This document shows positions 1-8,732 of a stretch of 64,000 bases of DNA, one piece after another. Position 1 is the first letter of the stretch. Every line of letters starts with the position of its first letter. The stretch spans positions 4,092,001 to 4,156,000 of the forward strand of contig LR990730.1 in assembly GCA_905142475.1 (NCBI GenBank). The letters run 5' to 3'. The notes below the pieces were generated by a model. It had not been told where the DNA came from. It worked only from the letters and a program-made list of their open reading frames with translations, and ran no database searches. Both the position numbers and the translations under genes were made by a program. The DNA is from Xanthomonas hydrangeae. GTDB taxonomy: Bacteria > Pseudomonadota > Gammaproteobacteria > Xanthomonadales > Xanthomonadaceae.

Positions 1-239
1 AGTCGCTTGATCGCGATACCGATTTCACGGCGCAGGTCGCCTTCGACGACATACTTGCCGACTTCGGCGCGCAAGCGCTCGATTTCGGGTTCGGACAGAT
101 CACGAATCTTCGTGGTCGAGGTAACGCCTGCGGATTCGCAGAGCTTCTTCGAACGGGTACGGCCGATGCCGTAGATGCTTTGCAACCCGACCCAGACGTG
201 CTTCTGGGCTGGCAGGTTGACGCCTGCAATACGCGCCAT
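1..239 (-). CDS. rpsM: 30S ribosomal protein S13 (partial)
   Basis: N-terminal part of S13 (uS13), a head protein of the 30S subunit that contacts the P-site tRNA and forms bridges to the 50S subunit. About 79 codons are visible; the C-terminus lies beyond the left edge. The protein begins [10 protein letters not shown], followed by the family hallmark [12 protein letters not shown]. The ATG at 239 has a GGAG Shine-Dalgarno sequence about 8 nt upstream. It is the first gene of the alpha operon and is separated from secY by an unusually long spacer holding its own candidate promoter. Confidence 0.97.
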   Translation of the reverse strand, partial: MARIAGVNLPAQKHVWVGLQSIYGIGRTRSKKLCESAGVTSTTKIRDLSEPEIERLRAEVGKYVVEGDLRREIGIAIKR

Positions 240-317
240 GACGCGATTCTCCAACTGAGTGATGGCCCGACGGCGCCCAAGCGCCATCCGGCAGGATGGA
301 TCAAAAGTTAACTCGGA

Positions 318-346
318 ATTGTAGCAAGGCCTCGGATTGCTTTGAA
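318..346 (-). promoter_or_regulatory. candidate promoter of rpsM (alpha operon)
   Basis: On the minus strand, TTCAAA (341-346) and TACAAT (318-323) are separated by 17 nt. The -10 matches the consensus at five of six positions and the -35 at four of six. It lies about 80 nt upstream of the rpsM start, inside the long secY-rpsM spacer. This would let rpsM and the alpha operon be transcribed independently of the spc operon. It is a sequence-based prediction only. Confidence 0.45.
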
Positions 347-477
347 GCCCGTGGAACCAGAAAGTTCCATGGACCCGGCGTGGGGAGTGTGCCCTCGCTC
401 CGGCGCCGGACGATGTTGATCCAGAAAACTTCTCCGAATCGCCTGTACTACTCCCGCACAGGACCACCTCGTCACAC

Positions 478-508
478 CCGCGCGCGAGACGTCGCGCGAG
501 CCGCCCTT
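478..508 (-). repeat. degenerate copy of secY 3' end
   Basis: Positions 478-508 match 577-608, which contains the last codons and stop of secY, at roughly 90 percent over 31-32 nt. The identical 16-nt core CGCGCGAGCCGCCCTT occurs at 493-508 and again exactly 100 bp away at 593-608. Similarity stops on both sides. It looks like the remnant of a short tandem duplication downstream of secY. Confidence 0.5.
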
Positions 509-572
509 CTGATCGGAAGATCGTGGCCCGGGAACCAGGCCGTCTTCACGTAATGAAGTTCTAGTGTACCAC

Positions 573-1940
573 TTAACCGCGCGCCAGACCGCCGCGCGAG
601 CCGCCCTTGAGGTTGGCTTTCTTCAGCAAACTCTCATACTGGTGCGACATCAGATGCGCCTGGATCTGCGCAATGAAGTCCATCACCACCACCACCGCGA
701 TCAACAGCGAGGTGCCACCGAAGTGGAACGAGGTGCCGAGCTGCGTGCGCATGATTTCCGGCAGCAGGCAGACGATCACCAGGTACAACGAACCGGCCGC
801 AGTCAAACGCGTCAGCACCCCGTCCACATAGTCCGCAGTGGCCTTGCCCGGACGAATACCCGGAATCAATGCACCGGACTTCTTGAGGTTATCCGCAGTT
901 TCCTGCGAGTTGAACACAAGCGCGGTATAGAAGAATGCGAAGCCGATAATCAGCGCGGCAAACACCAGCATATGCACTGGCTCACCAGGCCCAAGCGCGT
1001 TGGCGATCTTCTGCAACCACGAACCCACACCACTGCCCGATGCTGCCTGACCTGACCACATCGACAACGTCGCCGGGAACGCCAGGATGCTGGATGCGAA
1101 GATCGGCGGAATCACGCCTGCCATGTTGAGCTTCAACGGCAGGAACGAGGTCTGATTCATGTAGGCATTGCGGCCGCCTTGGCGACGCGCGTAATTGACC
1201 GTGATACGCCGCTGACCACGTTCGACAAACACCACAAACAGCGTAAACGCCAGGATGGTGATGACGATCAGCAACAGCGAGATGAAGCTCAGATTGCCTT
1301 CGCGGAACGCTTCGACAGTCTGGATTGCGCCCGACGGAAGCCCTGCGACGATACCGGCGAAGATGATCAGCGACACACCGTTACCGATGCCGCGCTCAGT
1401 CACCTGCTCGCCAACCCACATCAAGAAGATGGTGCCGGCGGTCAGTGCAATCACTGCAGTCAGCACAAAGCCCATGCCCGGCGCGTACACCACCGGGGCG
1501 CCACCCGGCGCGGTCTGATTCTGCAGTGCCAGCGCGATACTGCCGCCCTGCACTACTGCCAGAAGCACCGCACCGATGCGCGAATACTGGGTGATCTTGC
1601 GTCGGCCGGATTCGCCTTCTTTCTGCATCGCCTTGAGCGCGGGAAAGATGTGCGTGGCCAACTGGATCACGATCGATGCCGAAATATACGGCATCACGTT
1701 CAACGCAAAAATACTGAAACGGTGCAGGGCGCCGCCCGAGAACATGTTGAACATGTCCACGATGCCGCCACCCTGCGCCTGCATCAACGAAAGCATGGCA
1801 TCGGGATTCACGCCAGGCACCGGCACGTAGCAGCCGATGCGATAGACGATCAATGCCCCGAGGACGAACAACAGCCGCTGGCGAAGTTCCGTGAACTTGC
1901 CAAGCCCGCCACCGAGGTTACCAATGCCAGCCTGCGCCAT
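573..1940 (-). CDS. secY: protein translocase subunit SecY
   Basis: SecY is the 10-helix pore subunit of the SecYEG translocon in the inner membrane; it exports unfolded preproteins driven by SecA or ribosomes. The 455-residue product has the usual family length, starts [20 protein letters not shown], and shows alternating hydrophobic segments plus the conserved plug/helix-2 region ([24 protein letters not shown]). It ends in a basic, glycine-rich tail. It sits last in the spc operon, 7 nt after rplO. Its partner secE lies upstream in the same supercluster (28669-29079). Confidence 0.98.
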   Translation of the reverse strand: MAQAGIGNLGGGLGKFTELRQRLLFVLGALIVYRIGCYVPVPGVNPDAMLSLMQAQGGGIVDMFNMFSGGALHRFSIFALNVMPYISASIVIQLATHIFPALKAMQKEGESGRRKITQYSRIGAVLLAVVQGGSIALALQNQTAPGGAPVVYAPGMGFVLTAVIALTAGTIFLMWVGEQVTERGIGNGVSLIIFAGIVAGLPSGAIQTVEAFREGNLSFISLLLIVITILAFTLFVVFVERGQRRITVNYARRQGGRNAYMNQTSFLPLKLNMAGVIPPIFASSILAFPATLSMWSGQAASGSGVGSWLQKIANALGPGEPVHMLVFAALIIGFAFFYTALVFNSQETADNLKKSGALIPGIRPGKATADYVDGVLTRLTAAGSLYLVIVCLLPEIMRTQLGTSFHFGGTSLLIAVVVVMDFIAQIQAHLMSHQYESLLKKANLKGGSRGGLARG

Positions 1941-1947
1941 CTGCCGA

Positions 1948-2391
1948 TTACTCCTCTACGCTGCCGCCGGCAGCTTCGATTGCTGCCTTGGCGCCTGCAG
2001 TCGCAGCGACACCCTTCAGCACGAACTTCTTGCTCAGCTCGCCCTTCAGCACGATCTTCGCCTTCTTGGCGCGGCTCGGGACCAGATTGGCCGCACGCAA
2101 CGCTGCAAAGTCGATCTCACCGGCTTCCAGCTTATCCAGCTGGTAGGACAACACTTCAGCGCTGTCACGCGCCATCTTGGAACGGAAACCGATCTTCGGC
2201 AGACGACGCTGCATCGGCGTCTGGCCGCCTTCGAAACCCGCCTTGATCTTGCCGCCACCCTTGCGAGCGAACGAGCCCTTGTGGCCGCGGCCACAGGTCT
2301 TGCCAAGGCCGGAGCCGATGCCGCGACCGACGCGCGTGCGCTCGGTACGGGCGCCGTCAGCGGGCTTGAGGTCATTGAGATGCATAGTCAT
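1948..2391 (-). CDS. rplO: 50S ribosomal protein L15
   Basis: L15 (uL15), 147 residues, binds 23S rRNA and acts late in 50S assembly. It starts [10 protein letters not shown] and contains the glycine/arginine-rich RNA-binding segment [17 protein letters not shown], typical of the N-terminal half. The ATG at 2391 is preferred because GAGGA lies 8 nt upstream; an ATG two codons later is the alternative. The rpmD stop is 4 nt before this start, so translation is probably coupled. Confidence 0.97.
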   Translation of the reverse strand: MTMHLNDLKPADGARTERTRVGRGIGSGLGKTCGRGHKGSFARKGGGKIKAGFEGGQTPMQRRLPKIGFRSKMARDSAEVLSYQLDKLEAGEIDFAALRAANLVPSRAKKAKIVLKGELSKKFVLKGVAATAGAKAAIEAAGGSVEE

Positions 2392-2395
2392 GGGA

Positions 2396-2587
2396 TTAGT
2401 CCTCAACCTTGACGAGGTAGTGAACCGTATTGATCAGGCCACGCACCTGCGGGCTGTCCTTGAGTTCACGCACATCGTTGATCTTATTCAGGCCCAACGC
2501 ATGCACCGACAGGCGGTGACGCGACTGGGTACCACGCAGGCCGCGCACCAGGCGCACCTTCACAGTCTTGCCAGTGTCCTTAGCCAT
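2396..2587 (-). CDS. rpmD: 50S ribosomal protein L30
   Basis: L30 (uL30), a 63-residue protein ([19 protein letters not shown]) typical of the short bacterial form, binding 23S rRNA near the 5S region. Its start codon overlaps the last 8 nt of rpsE, and a GGAGGAG Shine-Dalgarno sequence lies within rpsE. A longer in-frame upstream extension exists but is non-homologous and lies inside rpsE, so it was not used. Confidence 0.96.
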
Positions 2588-3122
2588 GGTTGAGCTCCTC
2601 CACCTTCTTGCCGCGCTTGGCCGCAACACGCGCCGGCGACTGCACTTCCGACAGACCCTTCAGCGTTGCACGCACCAGGTTGATCGGATTACGCGAACCA
2701 ACCGCCTTGGCCAGCACGTTCTTGACACCGACCGCTTCCAACACAGCGCGCATGGCGCCGCCAGCGATGACGCCGGTACCTTCCGAAGCAGGCTGCATGT
2801 AGACGCGAGCTGCGCCATGACCGGACTTGACGGCATGCCACAAGGTGCCATTGTTCAGATCGACAGTGGCCAGGTTCTTGCGTGCCTGCTCCATCGACTT
2901 CTGGATGGCGACCGGCACTTCGCGCGCCTTGCCGTAACCGAAACCAACCTTACCGAGACCATCGCCGACCACGGTCAACGCGGTGAAGGTGAACTGGCGA
3001 CCGCCCTTGACCGTCTTGCTGACGCGATTGACCGCGACCAGCTTTTCGATCATGCCATCGTCGACTTTCTCTTCGCGGTTACGGTCGCGATCACGACCCC
3101 GCGGTGCACGTTCTTCTGCCAT
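2580..3122 (-). CDS. rpsE: 30S ribosomal protein S5
   Basis: S5 (uS5), 180 residues, sits at the 30S shoulder near the mRNA entry channel and contributes to decoding accuracy. It has a charged, arginine-rich N-terminal leader ([20 protein letters not shown]) followed by the dsRNA-binding-like domain and the S5 motif region [16 protein letters not shown]. The ATG at 3122 has AAGGA upstream. It overlaps rpmD by 8 nt. The spacer to rplR upstream is unusually long (158 bp). Confidence 0.97.
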
Positions 3123-3280
3123 CTTGATTCCTTGATTGATTGAGTATGTACGGCTCGGGGCCGCTTATGGTTGTGGAATGGAACTGTGTTCCCGGCACCG
3201 TTACAAAAGAACGGGACGGTCCGGCATCTCCCTGCCGGCGGTAACGCGAATGTGGCCGCTGGCCACATTCGCAGCAGTGC
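3123..3280 (-). other. rplR-rpsE spacer with strong hairpins
   Basis: This gap falls inside the normally compact spc operon. A perfect 12-bp inverted repeat (3246-3257 with 3261-3272, 3-nt loop) lies just after the rplR stop. A second hairpin, CCGGCA/TGCCGG, sits near 3222-3240. Neither is followed by a T-run on the minus strand, so they look more like RNA-processing or mRNA-stability hairpins than intrinsic terminators. Confidence 0.6.
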
Positions 3281-3640
3281 TTAGAACTTCAAGCCGCCTT
3301 CGCGAGCTGCGTCAGCCAGCGCCTTGATACGGCCGTGGTAGCGGTAGCCCGAGCGATCGAATGCGACCTTCTCGATACCCGCAGCCTTGGCGCGCTCGGC
3401 GATCAGCTTGCCAACCTTAACGGCCGCATCGCTGTTCTTGCCGTTCTTCAGACCTTCCTTGACGTCGGCCTGCAGCGTGTTCGCAGCAGCGATCACCTTG
3501 GAGCCGTCGGCAGTGAAGACCTGCGCATACAGATGCTGGCCGGTGCGCAGCACCGACAAGCGGGCGACGCCCAGCTCACGGATGTGCGAACGAGTGGACT
3601 TGGCGCGACGCAGACGGGCGATGTTCTTGTTGATGCTCAT
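3281..3640 (-). CDS. rplR: 50S ribosomal protein L18
   Basis: L18 (uL18), 119 residues, carries 5S rRNA into the 50S central protuberance together with L5 and L25. It starts [20 protein letters not shown] and contains the conserved segments [16 protein letters not shown] and [20 protein letters not shown], the latter typical of the C-terminus. Both flanking spacers (to rplF and to rpsE) are long for this operon and hold hairpins. Confidence 0.97.
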   Translation of the reverse strand: MSINKNIARLRRAKSTRSHIRELGVARLSVLRTGQHLYAQVFTADGSKVIAAANTLQADVKEGLKNGKNSDAAVKVGKLIAERAKAAGIEKVAFDRSGYRYHGRIKALADAAREGGLKF

Positions 3641-3691
3641 GATATTTATCCTACGGAAGCTGAAGGAAAACAGGTTTTTGCATTAAAAAGT

Positions 3692-3730
3692 CCGGCCATG
3701 GATGGCCGGGCTCCTAGCAGAGGGACCTGC
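3692..3730 (-). repeat. GGAT-loop palindrome plus GCAG hairpin
   Basis: In the rplF-rplR spacer, CCGGCCAT (3692-3699), GG, ATGGCCGG (3702-3709) forms a perfect 8-bp palindrome with an ATGGAT centre. It is followed by GGCTCCTA and a second small hairpin, GCAGAGGGACCTGC (3717-3730). The same two-part layout recurs at 34586-34623, between prs and tRNA-Gln. This indicates a dispersed repeat family rather than a site specific to ribosomal genes. Confidence 0.6.
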
Positions 3731-3731
3731 C

Positions 3732-4259
3732 TTACGCCTTCTTGGCTTCCTTGCGAATGATGACTTCACCGGCGTACTTCACACCCTTGCCCTTGTAGGG
3801 CTCCGGCGGACGGAAACCGCGAATCTTGGCGGCGACTTCGCCGACGCGCTGCTTGTCGGCACCCTGGACCAGAATTTCGGTCTGGGTCGGGGTCGACAGC
3901 GTGATGCCTTCCGGCGCCACGAACACCAGCGGGTGCGAAAAACCGAGCGCCAGGCTCAGATCCTTGCCCTGCATGGCGGCGCGGTAACCGACGCCGACCA
4001 GCTCGAGCTTGCGCTCGAAGCCGTCGGACACACCCTTGACCATATTGGCCAGGATGGCGCGCACGGTGCCGGTGATGGCCAGCTGCGACGGATCGTTGGC
4101 CGACAGGGTTGCAACATCGCCGTCGATGGCGATTTCGACGCCAACCGGCTTCGGCAGGGTCAGGGTGCCTTTCGGGCCCTTGACGCTGACCAGCTCGGGC
4201 TGGACGTTGAGCTCAACACCCTTCGGAAGGGACACAGGCTTCTTGGCTACACGGGACAT
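3732..4259 (-). CDS. rplF: 50S ribosomal protein L6
   Basis: L6 (uL6), 175 residues, located near the factor-binding site and sarcin-ricin loop of the 50S subunit. It shows the duplicated beta domain typical of the family and the C-terminal signature [19 protein letters not shown]. The start [17 protein letters not shown] at 4259 follows rpsH by 15 nt. Length and sequence are normal for the family. Confidence 0.97.
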   Translation of the reverse strand: MSRVAKKPVSLPKGVELNVQPELVSVKGPKGTLTLPKPVGVEIAIDGDVATLSANDPSQLAITGTVRAILANMVKGVSDGFERKLELVGVGYRAAMQGKDLSLALGFSHPLVFVAPEGITLSTPTQTEILVQGADKQRVGEVAAKIRGFRPPEPYKGKGVKYAGEVIIRKEAKKA

Positions 4260-4274
4260 GTTCGATTCCTTCCC

Positions 4275-4673
4275 TTAGGCCACGAAGCACAGGACTTCAC
4301 CACCAACGCCGGCTTCGCGAGCCTGCGCATCGGTCATGATGCCTTTCGACGTGGAGATGATGGCGACGCCCAGTCCACCCAGGACCTTGGGCAGCTCGGT
4401 CTTGCCGCGGTACTGGCGCAGACCCGAGCGCGAGAAACGCTTCAGGGTCTCGATGACCGGACGGCCTTCGAAATACTTCAGAACGATTTCCAGCTCCGAC
4501 TTGTTGTTCTCGGTTGCTGTCACGCGCAGGTCGGTGATGTAACCCTCGTCCTTCAGGACCTGGGCGATCGCGACCTTGATCTTGGACGACGGCAATTTCA
4601 CCGTCTGCTTACCAACCGCGGCCGCATTCTTGATGCGTACCAGCAGGTCGGCGATGGGATCAGTCATGCTCAT
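4275..4673 (-). CDS. rpsH: 30S ribosomal protein S8
   Basis: S8 (uS8), 132 residues, a primary 16S rRNA binder (helix 21) and, in E. coli, the translational repressor of the spc operon. It starts [17 protein letters not shown] and ends with the signature [13 protein letters not shown]. An in-frame extension upstream reads through the spacer and is not homologous, so the ATG at 4673 is used. The upstream spacer holds a terminator-like hairpin. Confidence 0.97.
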   Translation of the reverse strand: MSMTDPIADLLVRIKNAAAVGKQTVKLPSSKIKVAIAQVLKDEGYITDLRVTATENNKSELEIVLKYFEGRPVIETLKRFSRSGLRQYRGKTELPKVLGGLGVAIISTSKGIMTDAQAREAGVGGEVLCFVA

Positions 4674-4877
4674 ATGAGTACCTTTGAGTGCACCGATATC
4701 CGCTTTCGCGAAAATCTTGTGTTTTCCTGGGGATGGGCCAGGACCCTTTACGCCATGCCACGCCTGTACAGGCAAGACAGAAGCGGAAGTATACGACAAA
4801 AGAGCCCGACTTGCGTCGGACTCCCTTGTTGAACAGAACAATCCTGTTCAAACCGGCCGCGAACGGCCGGAAAGCTG
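4674..4877 (-). other. rpsN-rpsH spacer with internal terminator and possible promoter
   Basis: This 204-bp gap interrupts the spc operon. It contains an intrinsic-terminator-like hairpin (4797-4823) followed by TATACT (4788-4793), which could be the -10 of an internal promoter. No good -35 is found at 16-18 nt, so the promoter is weakly supported. The sequence after TATACT (TTCCG) resembles that after the -10 elements of the rpsJ and rpsL promoters. Confidence 0.5.
4797..4823 (-). terminator. terminator-like hairpin between rpsN and rpsH
   Basis: On the minus strand GAGTCCGAC, loop GCAA, GTCGGGCTC (positions 4802-4823) forms a 9-bp stem with one G-T wobble, followed directly by TTTT. This fits a weak rho-independent terminator or attenuator. 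It would reduce flow from rplN-rplX-rplE-rpsN into rpsH and downstream genes unless transcription restarts. Confidence 0.5.
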
Positions 4878-5183
4878 TTACCAGCTTGCCTTACGCAAGC
4901 CCGGAACGTCGCCGTTCATCGTGGCCTTGCGCAGCATGTTGCGACCCAGACCGAACTTGCGATAGACACCGCGCGGACGGCCGGAAAGTTCGCAACGGTT
5001 GCGGTGGCGGCTCGGCGACGAATCGCGCGGCAGCTTCTGCAACTTGGTCGACGCATCGATCTTCTCTTCGTAGGACGCATCCTGACTGGAGAGGATCTTC
5101 TTCAGCGCATCACGCTTGCCGGCGAATTTCTTCGCCAGCTTTGCACGCTTGATGTCGCGGTGGATCATGGAGGTCTTTGCCAT
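4878..5183 (-). CDS. rpsN: 30S ribosomal protein S14 (zinc-independent form)
   Basis: S14 (uS14), 101 residues, in the 30S head. It is the long, zinc-free C-minus type: there is no pair of CXXC motifs, and the C-terminal domain reads [21 protein letters not shown]. It starts [19 protein letters not shown]. It lies 18 nt downstream of rplE and is followed by the terminator-bearing spacer. Confidence 0.97.
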
Positions 5184-5201
5184 TTCGGATGTCCTCTACG
5201 G

Positions 5202-5744
5202 TCAGTTACGGAACGGGAACTTGAACGCTGCCAGCAGCGCCTTCGCTTCCGCATCCGTTTTGGCGGTGGTGGTGATGGCGATATCCATACCGCGGATCGC
5301 ATCGACAGCGTCGAAATCGATTTCCGGGAAGATGATCTGTTCCTTCACACCCATGTTGAAATTGCCACGACCGTCAAAGGAACGACCGGAAACACCACGG
5401 AAGTCGCGCACGCGCGGCAGCGAGATGTTGATCAGACGATCCAGGAACTCGTACATCTTGGCGCGACGCAACGTAGTCTTGCAGCCGATCGGCCAACCGT
5501 CACGGATCTTGAACGATGCAACCGAAACGCGCGACTTGGTGACCACCGGCTTTTGACCGGAGATCTTGGACATGTCGCCGACTGCATTTTCCAGAATCTT
5601 CTTGTTGGTTGCCGCCTCGCCCACGCCCATGTTGAGCGTGACCTTGACCAGCCTCGGCACCTGCATCGGATTGGTGTAGCCGAACTCCTTCATCAGGGCC
5701 GGCACCACGTTTTCCTTGTAAAACTTCTCGAGACGCGTATTCAT
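5202..5744 (-). CDS. rplE: 50S ribosomal protein L5
   Basis: L5 (uL5), 180 residues, binds 5S rRNA and forms the B1b bridge to S13. It starts [20 protein letters not shown] and contains the family stretch [19 protein letters not shown] and the C-terminal [20 protein letters not shown]. It is 11 nt downstream of rplX, consistent with one transcription unit. Confidence 0.97.
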   Translation of the reverse strand: MNTRLEKFYKENVVPALMKEFGYTNPMQVPRLVKVTLNMGVGEAATNKKILENAVGDMSKISGQKPVVTKSRVSVASFKIRDGWPIGCKTTLRRAKMYEFLDRLINISLPRVRDFRGVSGRSFDGRGNFNMGVKEQIIFPEIDFDAVDAIRGMDIAITTTAKTDAEAKALLAAFKFPFRN

Positions 5745-5755
5745 GATCTCATTCC

Positions 5756-6073
5756 TCAGGCGTCGAGCGCCTCACCGCTGGAGCGGAACACACGCAATTT
5801 GCGTCCATCCTCCAGCACCTTGAAGCCAACGCGCTCGCCCTTGCCCGTTGCCGGGTTGACGATATTGACGTTGGAGATATGGATCGACGCTTCACGCTCG
5901 ACCACGCCGCCGGCGACACCCGCCTGCGGATTCGGCTTGGTATGGCGCTTGATGATGTTGGCATTGGAAACGATCACGCGATCCCCATCCACACGCACGA
6001 CTTCACCCTGCTTACCCTTGTCCTTGCCGGTGTTGATGACGACCTGGTCGCCCTTCTTGATACGGTTAGCCAT
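5756..6073 (-). CDS. rplX: 50S ribosomal protein L24
   Basis: L24 (uL24), 105 residues, an assembly initiator that binds the 5' domain of 23S rRNA. The KOW motif is at the N-terminus ([20 protein letters not shown]), followed by [19 protein letters not shown]. It lies 15 nt from rplN and 11 nt from rplE within the spc operon. Confidence 0.97.
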   Translation of the reverse strand: MANRIKKGDQVVINTGKDKGKQGEVVRVDGDRVIVSNANIIKRHTKPNPQAGVAGGVVEREASIHISNVNIVNPATGKGERVGFKVLEDGRKLRVFRSSGEALDA

Positions 6074-6088
6074 GTATATGTCCTCCGC

Positions 6089-6457
6089 TCACAGCACTTC
6101 GGGAGCGAGCGAGACGATCTTCATGAACTTCTCGGAACGCAGCTCGCGCGTCACCGGCCCGAAGATGCGGGTCCCGATCGGCTCCTGCTTATTGTTCAAC
6201 AACACAGCGGCGTTGCCATCGAAGCGAATCAGCGAACCGTCGGGACGGCGCACACCCTTGCGGGTACGCACCACGACGGCGTCGTAGACTTCGCCTTTCT
6301 TGACCTTGCCACGCGGAATGGCGTCCTTGACGGTCACCTTGATGATGTCACCAATGTGTGCGTAGCGGCGCTTCGAGCCGCCCAGCACCTTGATGCACAT
6401 CACTTCCTTGGCACCCGAATTGTCGGCCACATCGAGGTAGCTCTGCATCTGGATCAT
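6089..6457 (-). CDS. rplN: 50S ribosomal protein L14
   Basis: L14 (uL14), 122 residues, at the subunit interface. It starts [20 protein letters not shown], where the DNSGAK segment is diagnostic, and ends [19 protein letters not shown]. It is the first gene of the spc operon and follows rpsQ by only 14 nt, so the S10 and spc operons are effectively contiguous here. Confidence 0.97.
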
Positions 6458-6471
6458 GATTCAGATCTCCC

Positions 6472-6741
6472 TTAGCCGGCCGAACGGGTGACGATTTCAA
6501 CCACCCGCCAGTTCTTGGTCTTGGACATTGGAGCAATCTCGGTCACACGCACGACGTCGCCTTCATTACAGGCATTGTCGGCGTCGTGTGCATGCAGCTT
6601 GGTCGAGCGCTTGATGTACTTGCCGTACAGAGCATGCTTGACCTGGCGCTCCACCAACACGGTGACCGTCTTGTCCATCTTGTTGCTGACGACACGGCCT
6701 TCGACCGTGCGCAGCGCTTGCTTTTCGTTGTTATCGCTCAT
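6472..6741 (-). CDS. rpsQ: 30S ribosomal protein S17
   Basis: S17 (uS17), 89 residues, a primary binder of the 16S rRNA 5' domain with an OB fold. Recognisable segments are [20 protein letters not shown] near the N-terminus and [20 protein letters not shown] near the end. It is the last gene of the S10 operon, 11 nt after rpmC. Confidence 0.97.
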   Translation of the reverse strand: MSDNNEKQALRTVEGRVVSNKMDKTVTVLVERQVKHALYGKYIKRSTKLHAHDADNACNEGDVVRVTEIAPMSKTKNWRVVEIVTRSAG

Positions 6742-6752
6742 CGCGGCCGTCC

Positions 6753-6938
6753 TTACTTGGTGCTGCCGAGCAGGTACTTGACGCGAGCAATCTCGCGGCG
6801 TACCCGGCGGGTATCGTGGGTCTTCGGCAGCTGGCCGGTGACCTGCTGCATACGGAGCGAGAATTGCTCCTTACGCAAATCGGTCAGGTGGGCCTTCAGT
6901 TCGTCAGCCGACTTCTCGCGGAGTTGTTTGATGTCCAT
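6753..6938 (-). CDS. rpmC: 50S ribosomal protein L29
   Basis: L29 (uL29), 61 residues, two helices forming a coiled hairpin near the peptide exit tunnel and the trigger factor/SRP docking site. It starts [18 protein letters not shown]. Its ATG shares its A with the TGA of rplP (TGATG), indicating translational coupling. Confidence 0.96.
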   Translation of the reverse strand: MDIKQLREKSADELKAHLTDLRKEQFSLRMQQVTGQLPKTHDTRRVRREIARVKYLLGSTK

Positions 6939-7351
6939 CAGCGCACCGTCCGGGTCACGAAAGTGGTAGTCACCGACAGCTTCGCGGCGGCAAGGCGGAA
7001 TGCCTCACGTGCGACATCTTCGGGAATACCTTCGATTTCATAGATCATGCGACCCGGCTGAATCTGCGCGACCCAGTACTCCACGTTGCCCTTACCGGAG
7101 CCCATGCGGACTTCGATCGGCTTCTTGGTGATCGGCTTGTCGGGAAACACACGAATCCACATCTTGCCGCCCTTTTTGACGTGGCGGCTGATCGTACGAC
7201 GTGCTGCTTCAATCTGACGCGCGGTCAGCTGACCGTGCGCGGTTGCCTTGAGGCCGTACTCGCCGAAGCTGACGGCGTTTCCGCTCCATGCCAGGCCGTC
7301 GTTACGGCCCTTGTGCATCTTGCGATATTTGGTTCGCTTGGGTTGCAACAT
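6938..7351 (-). CDS. rplP: 50S ribosomal protein L16
   Basis: L16 (uL16), 137 residues, close to the A-site and 5S rRNA. It starts [19 protein letters not shown] and carries the family segment [17 protein letters not shown]. The stop overlaps the rpmC start by 1 nt and rpsC ends 5 nt upstream of the start. Confidence 0.97.
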   Translation of the reverse strand: MLQPKRTKYRKMHKGRNDGLAWSGNAVSFGEYGLKATAHGQLTARQIEAARRTISRHVKKGGKMWIRVFPDKPITKKPIEVRMGSGKGNVEYWVAQIQPGRMIYEIEGIPEDVAREAFRLAAAKLSVTTTFVTRTVR

Positions 7352-7356
7352 TGCCG

Positions 7357-8091
7357 TTACCTCGCTTCACGAGCCGGGCGCGAAGGACGGTCACCACGGT
7401 CGCCGCGATCGTTACGATCGTTGCGCGGGCTGTCGTCCTGCTTCTCCTGGCCAACCTGGGAGAAGTCAAAGACCTCACCCTTATAGATCCAGACCTTGAT
7501 ACCGATGATGCCGTACGTCGTGGACGCCTCGGCAAAACCGTAATCAATGTCGGCACGTAGCGTGTGCAGCGGCACGCGGCCTTCGCGGTACCACTCCGAA
7601 CGGGCGATTTCTGCACCGTTGAGGCGGCCAGCCACGTTGACCTTGATGCCCAGGGCACCCAGGCGCATCGCGTTACCGACCGAGCGCTTCATTGCACGGC
7701 GGAACATGATACGACGCTCAAGCTGCTGCGCGATCGACTCGGCGACCAGCTGCGCATCCAGCTCCGGCTTGCGCACTTCGGTGACGTTGATGTGGGCAGG
7801 AACACCCATCATCGCGCTCACTTCCTTACGCAGCTTTTCGATGTCCTCACCACGCTTGCCGATCACCACGCCCGGACGGGCAGTGTGGATCGTCACGCGG
7901 GCGGTTTTGGCAGGGCGCTCGATCAAGATCTTGCTGATACCTGCCTGCGCGAGCTTCTTGCGCAGCATTTCACGCACTTTCAGGTCAGCTGCCAGATAAC
8001 CGGCGAAGTCGGCCTTGTTTGCGTACCACTTGGAATTCCAGTCCTTGGCGATGCCAAGACGGATTCCAGTCGGATGAACTTTATGACCCAT
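7357..8091 (-). CDS. rpsC: 30S ribosomal protein S3
   Basis: S3 (uS3), 244 residues, lines the mRNA entry tunnel with S4 and S5 and has helicase activity. The start is [20 protein letters not shown]; a KH domain with the GXXG loop ([15 protein letters not shown]) follows near residues 55-75. The C-terminus ends in a charged repeat-like tail ([17 protein letters not shown]) that is longer and more Arg/Asp-rich than the E. coli protein. Confidence 0.97.
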   Translation of the reverse strand: MGHKVHPTGIRLGIAKDWNSKWYANKADFAGYLAADLKVREMLRKKLAQAGISKILIERPAKTARVTIHTARPGVVIGKRGEDIEKLRKEVSAMMGVPAHINVTEVRKPELDAQLVAESIAQQLERRIMFRRAMKRSVGNAMRLGALGIKVNVAGRLNGAEIARSEWYREGRVPLHTLRADIDYGFAEASTTYGIIGIKVWIYKGEVFDFSQVGQEKQDDSPRNDRNDRGDRGDRPSRPAREAR

Positions 8092-8108
8092 GGTCTTTTC
8101 CTTTCCGC

Positions 8109-8444
8109 TTACTTGGCGGCGCCAACAATCACAGTGATGTGACTGGTGCGCTTGAGGATGCGGGTACCGCGGCCTTTCGCCCGCGCCATGAAACGCTTCA
8201 GGGAGGGACCTTCATCAACCATGATGGTCTTGACCTTCAGCTCGTCGACATCCGCGCCCTGATTGTTCTCGGCATTGGCAATAGCCGACTCCACCACCTT
8301 TTTGATCAGGTGTGCAGCCTTCTTGTCCGAGAACTTCAGCAGATTGACCGCACGTTCGGCGGACAGTCCACGCACCTGATCAGCGACCAGGCGGGCCTTC
8401 TGCGGGGAGATGCGCGCGGTGCGCAGGATTGCTTTCGCTTCCAT
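8109..8444 (-). CDS. rplV: 50S ribosomal protein L22
   Basis: L22 (uL22), 111 residues, whose beta hairpin lines the peptide exit tunnel. It starts [20 protein letters not shown]. An in-frame ATG two codons upstream (8450) lies only 2 nt after AAGGAG, whereas the ATG at 8444 has a normal 8-nt spacing, so 8444 is chosen. The same double-ATG arrangement is seen at rplD. Confidence 0.96.
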   Translation of the reverse strand: MEAKAILRTARISPQKARLVADQVRGLSAERAVNLLKFSDKKAAHLIKKVVESAIANAENNQGADVDELKVKTIMVDEGPSLKRFMARAKGRGTRILKRTSHITVIVGAAK

Positions 8445-8456
8445 CGTCATCTCTCC

Positions 8457-8726
8457 TTACCTGCTCGACTTCTTGTCGCCACCGTGACCCTTGAAGGTCC
8501 GGGTGACGGCAAATTCGCCGAGCTTGTGGCCGACCATATTCTCGTTGACGAGCACCGGAATGTGGTTCTTGCCGTTATGCACGGCGATGGTGATACCTAC
8601 CATTTCGGGCAGGATCATCGAACGGCGCGACCAGGTCTTGATCGGCTTCTTGCTACCCGCAGCAGACTCCACCTTCTTTGCAAGGTGGTGATCGACGAAC
8701 GGGCCCTTCTTGAGTGAACGTGCCAT
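8457..8726 (-). CDS. rpsS: 30S ribosomal protein S19
   Basis: S19 (uS19), 89 residues, in the 30S head complexed with S13. It starts [20 protein letters not shown] and has the conserved core [21 protein letters not shown] and [15 protein letters not shown]. It is 6 nt after rplB and 12 nt before rplV. Confidence 0.97.
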   Translation of the reverse strand: MARSLKKGPFVDHHLAKKVESAAGSKKPIKTWSRRSMILPEMVGITIAVHNGKNHIPVLVNENMVGHKLGEFAVTRTFKGHGGDKKSSR

Positions 8727-8732
8727 GGTCGA

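Larger units (their letters stand above)
240..572. other. rpsM-secY spacer, no rpmJ
   Basis: This 333-bp stretch contains no credible gene. The rpmJ (L36) gene that often sits between secY and rpsM is missing: no 38-codon cysteine/lysine-rich frame is present on either strand. Visible content is a candidate alpha-operon promoter (318-346), a short hairpin CCATCC/GGATGG at 284-299, a TGGAAC/GTTCCA hairpin near 352-370, and a fragment resembling the 3' end of secY (478-508). Confidence 0.7.

Noticed and set aside
1179..2246. Open frame of 355 codons crossing secY and rplO on the plus strand
   Set aside because: It runs across two well-defined ribosomal-operon genes in antisense and has no recognisable domain.
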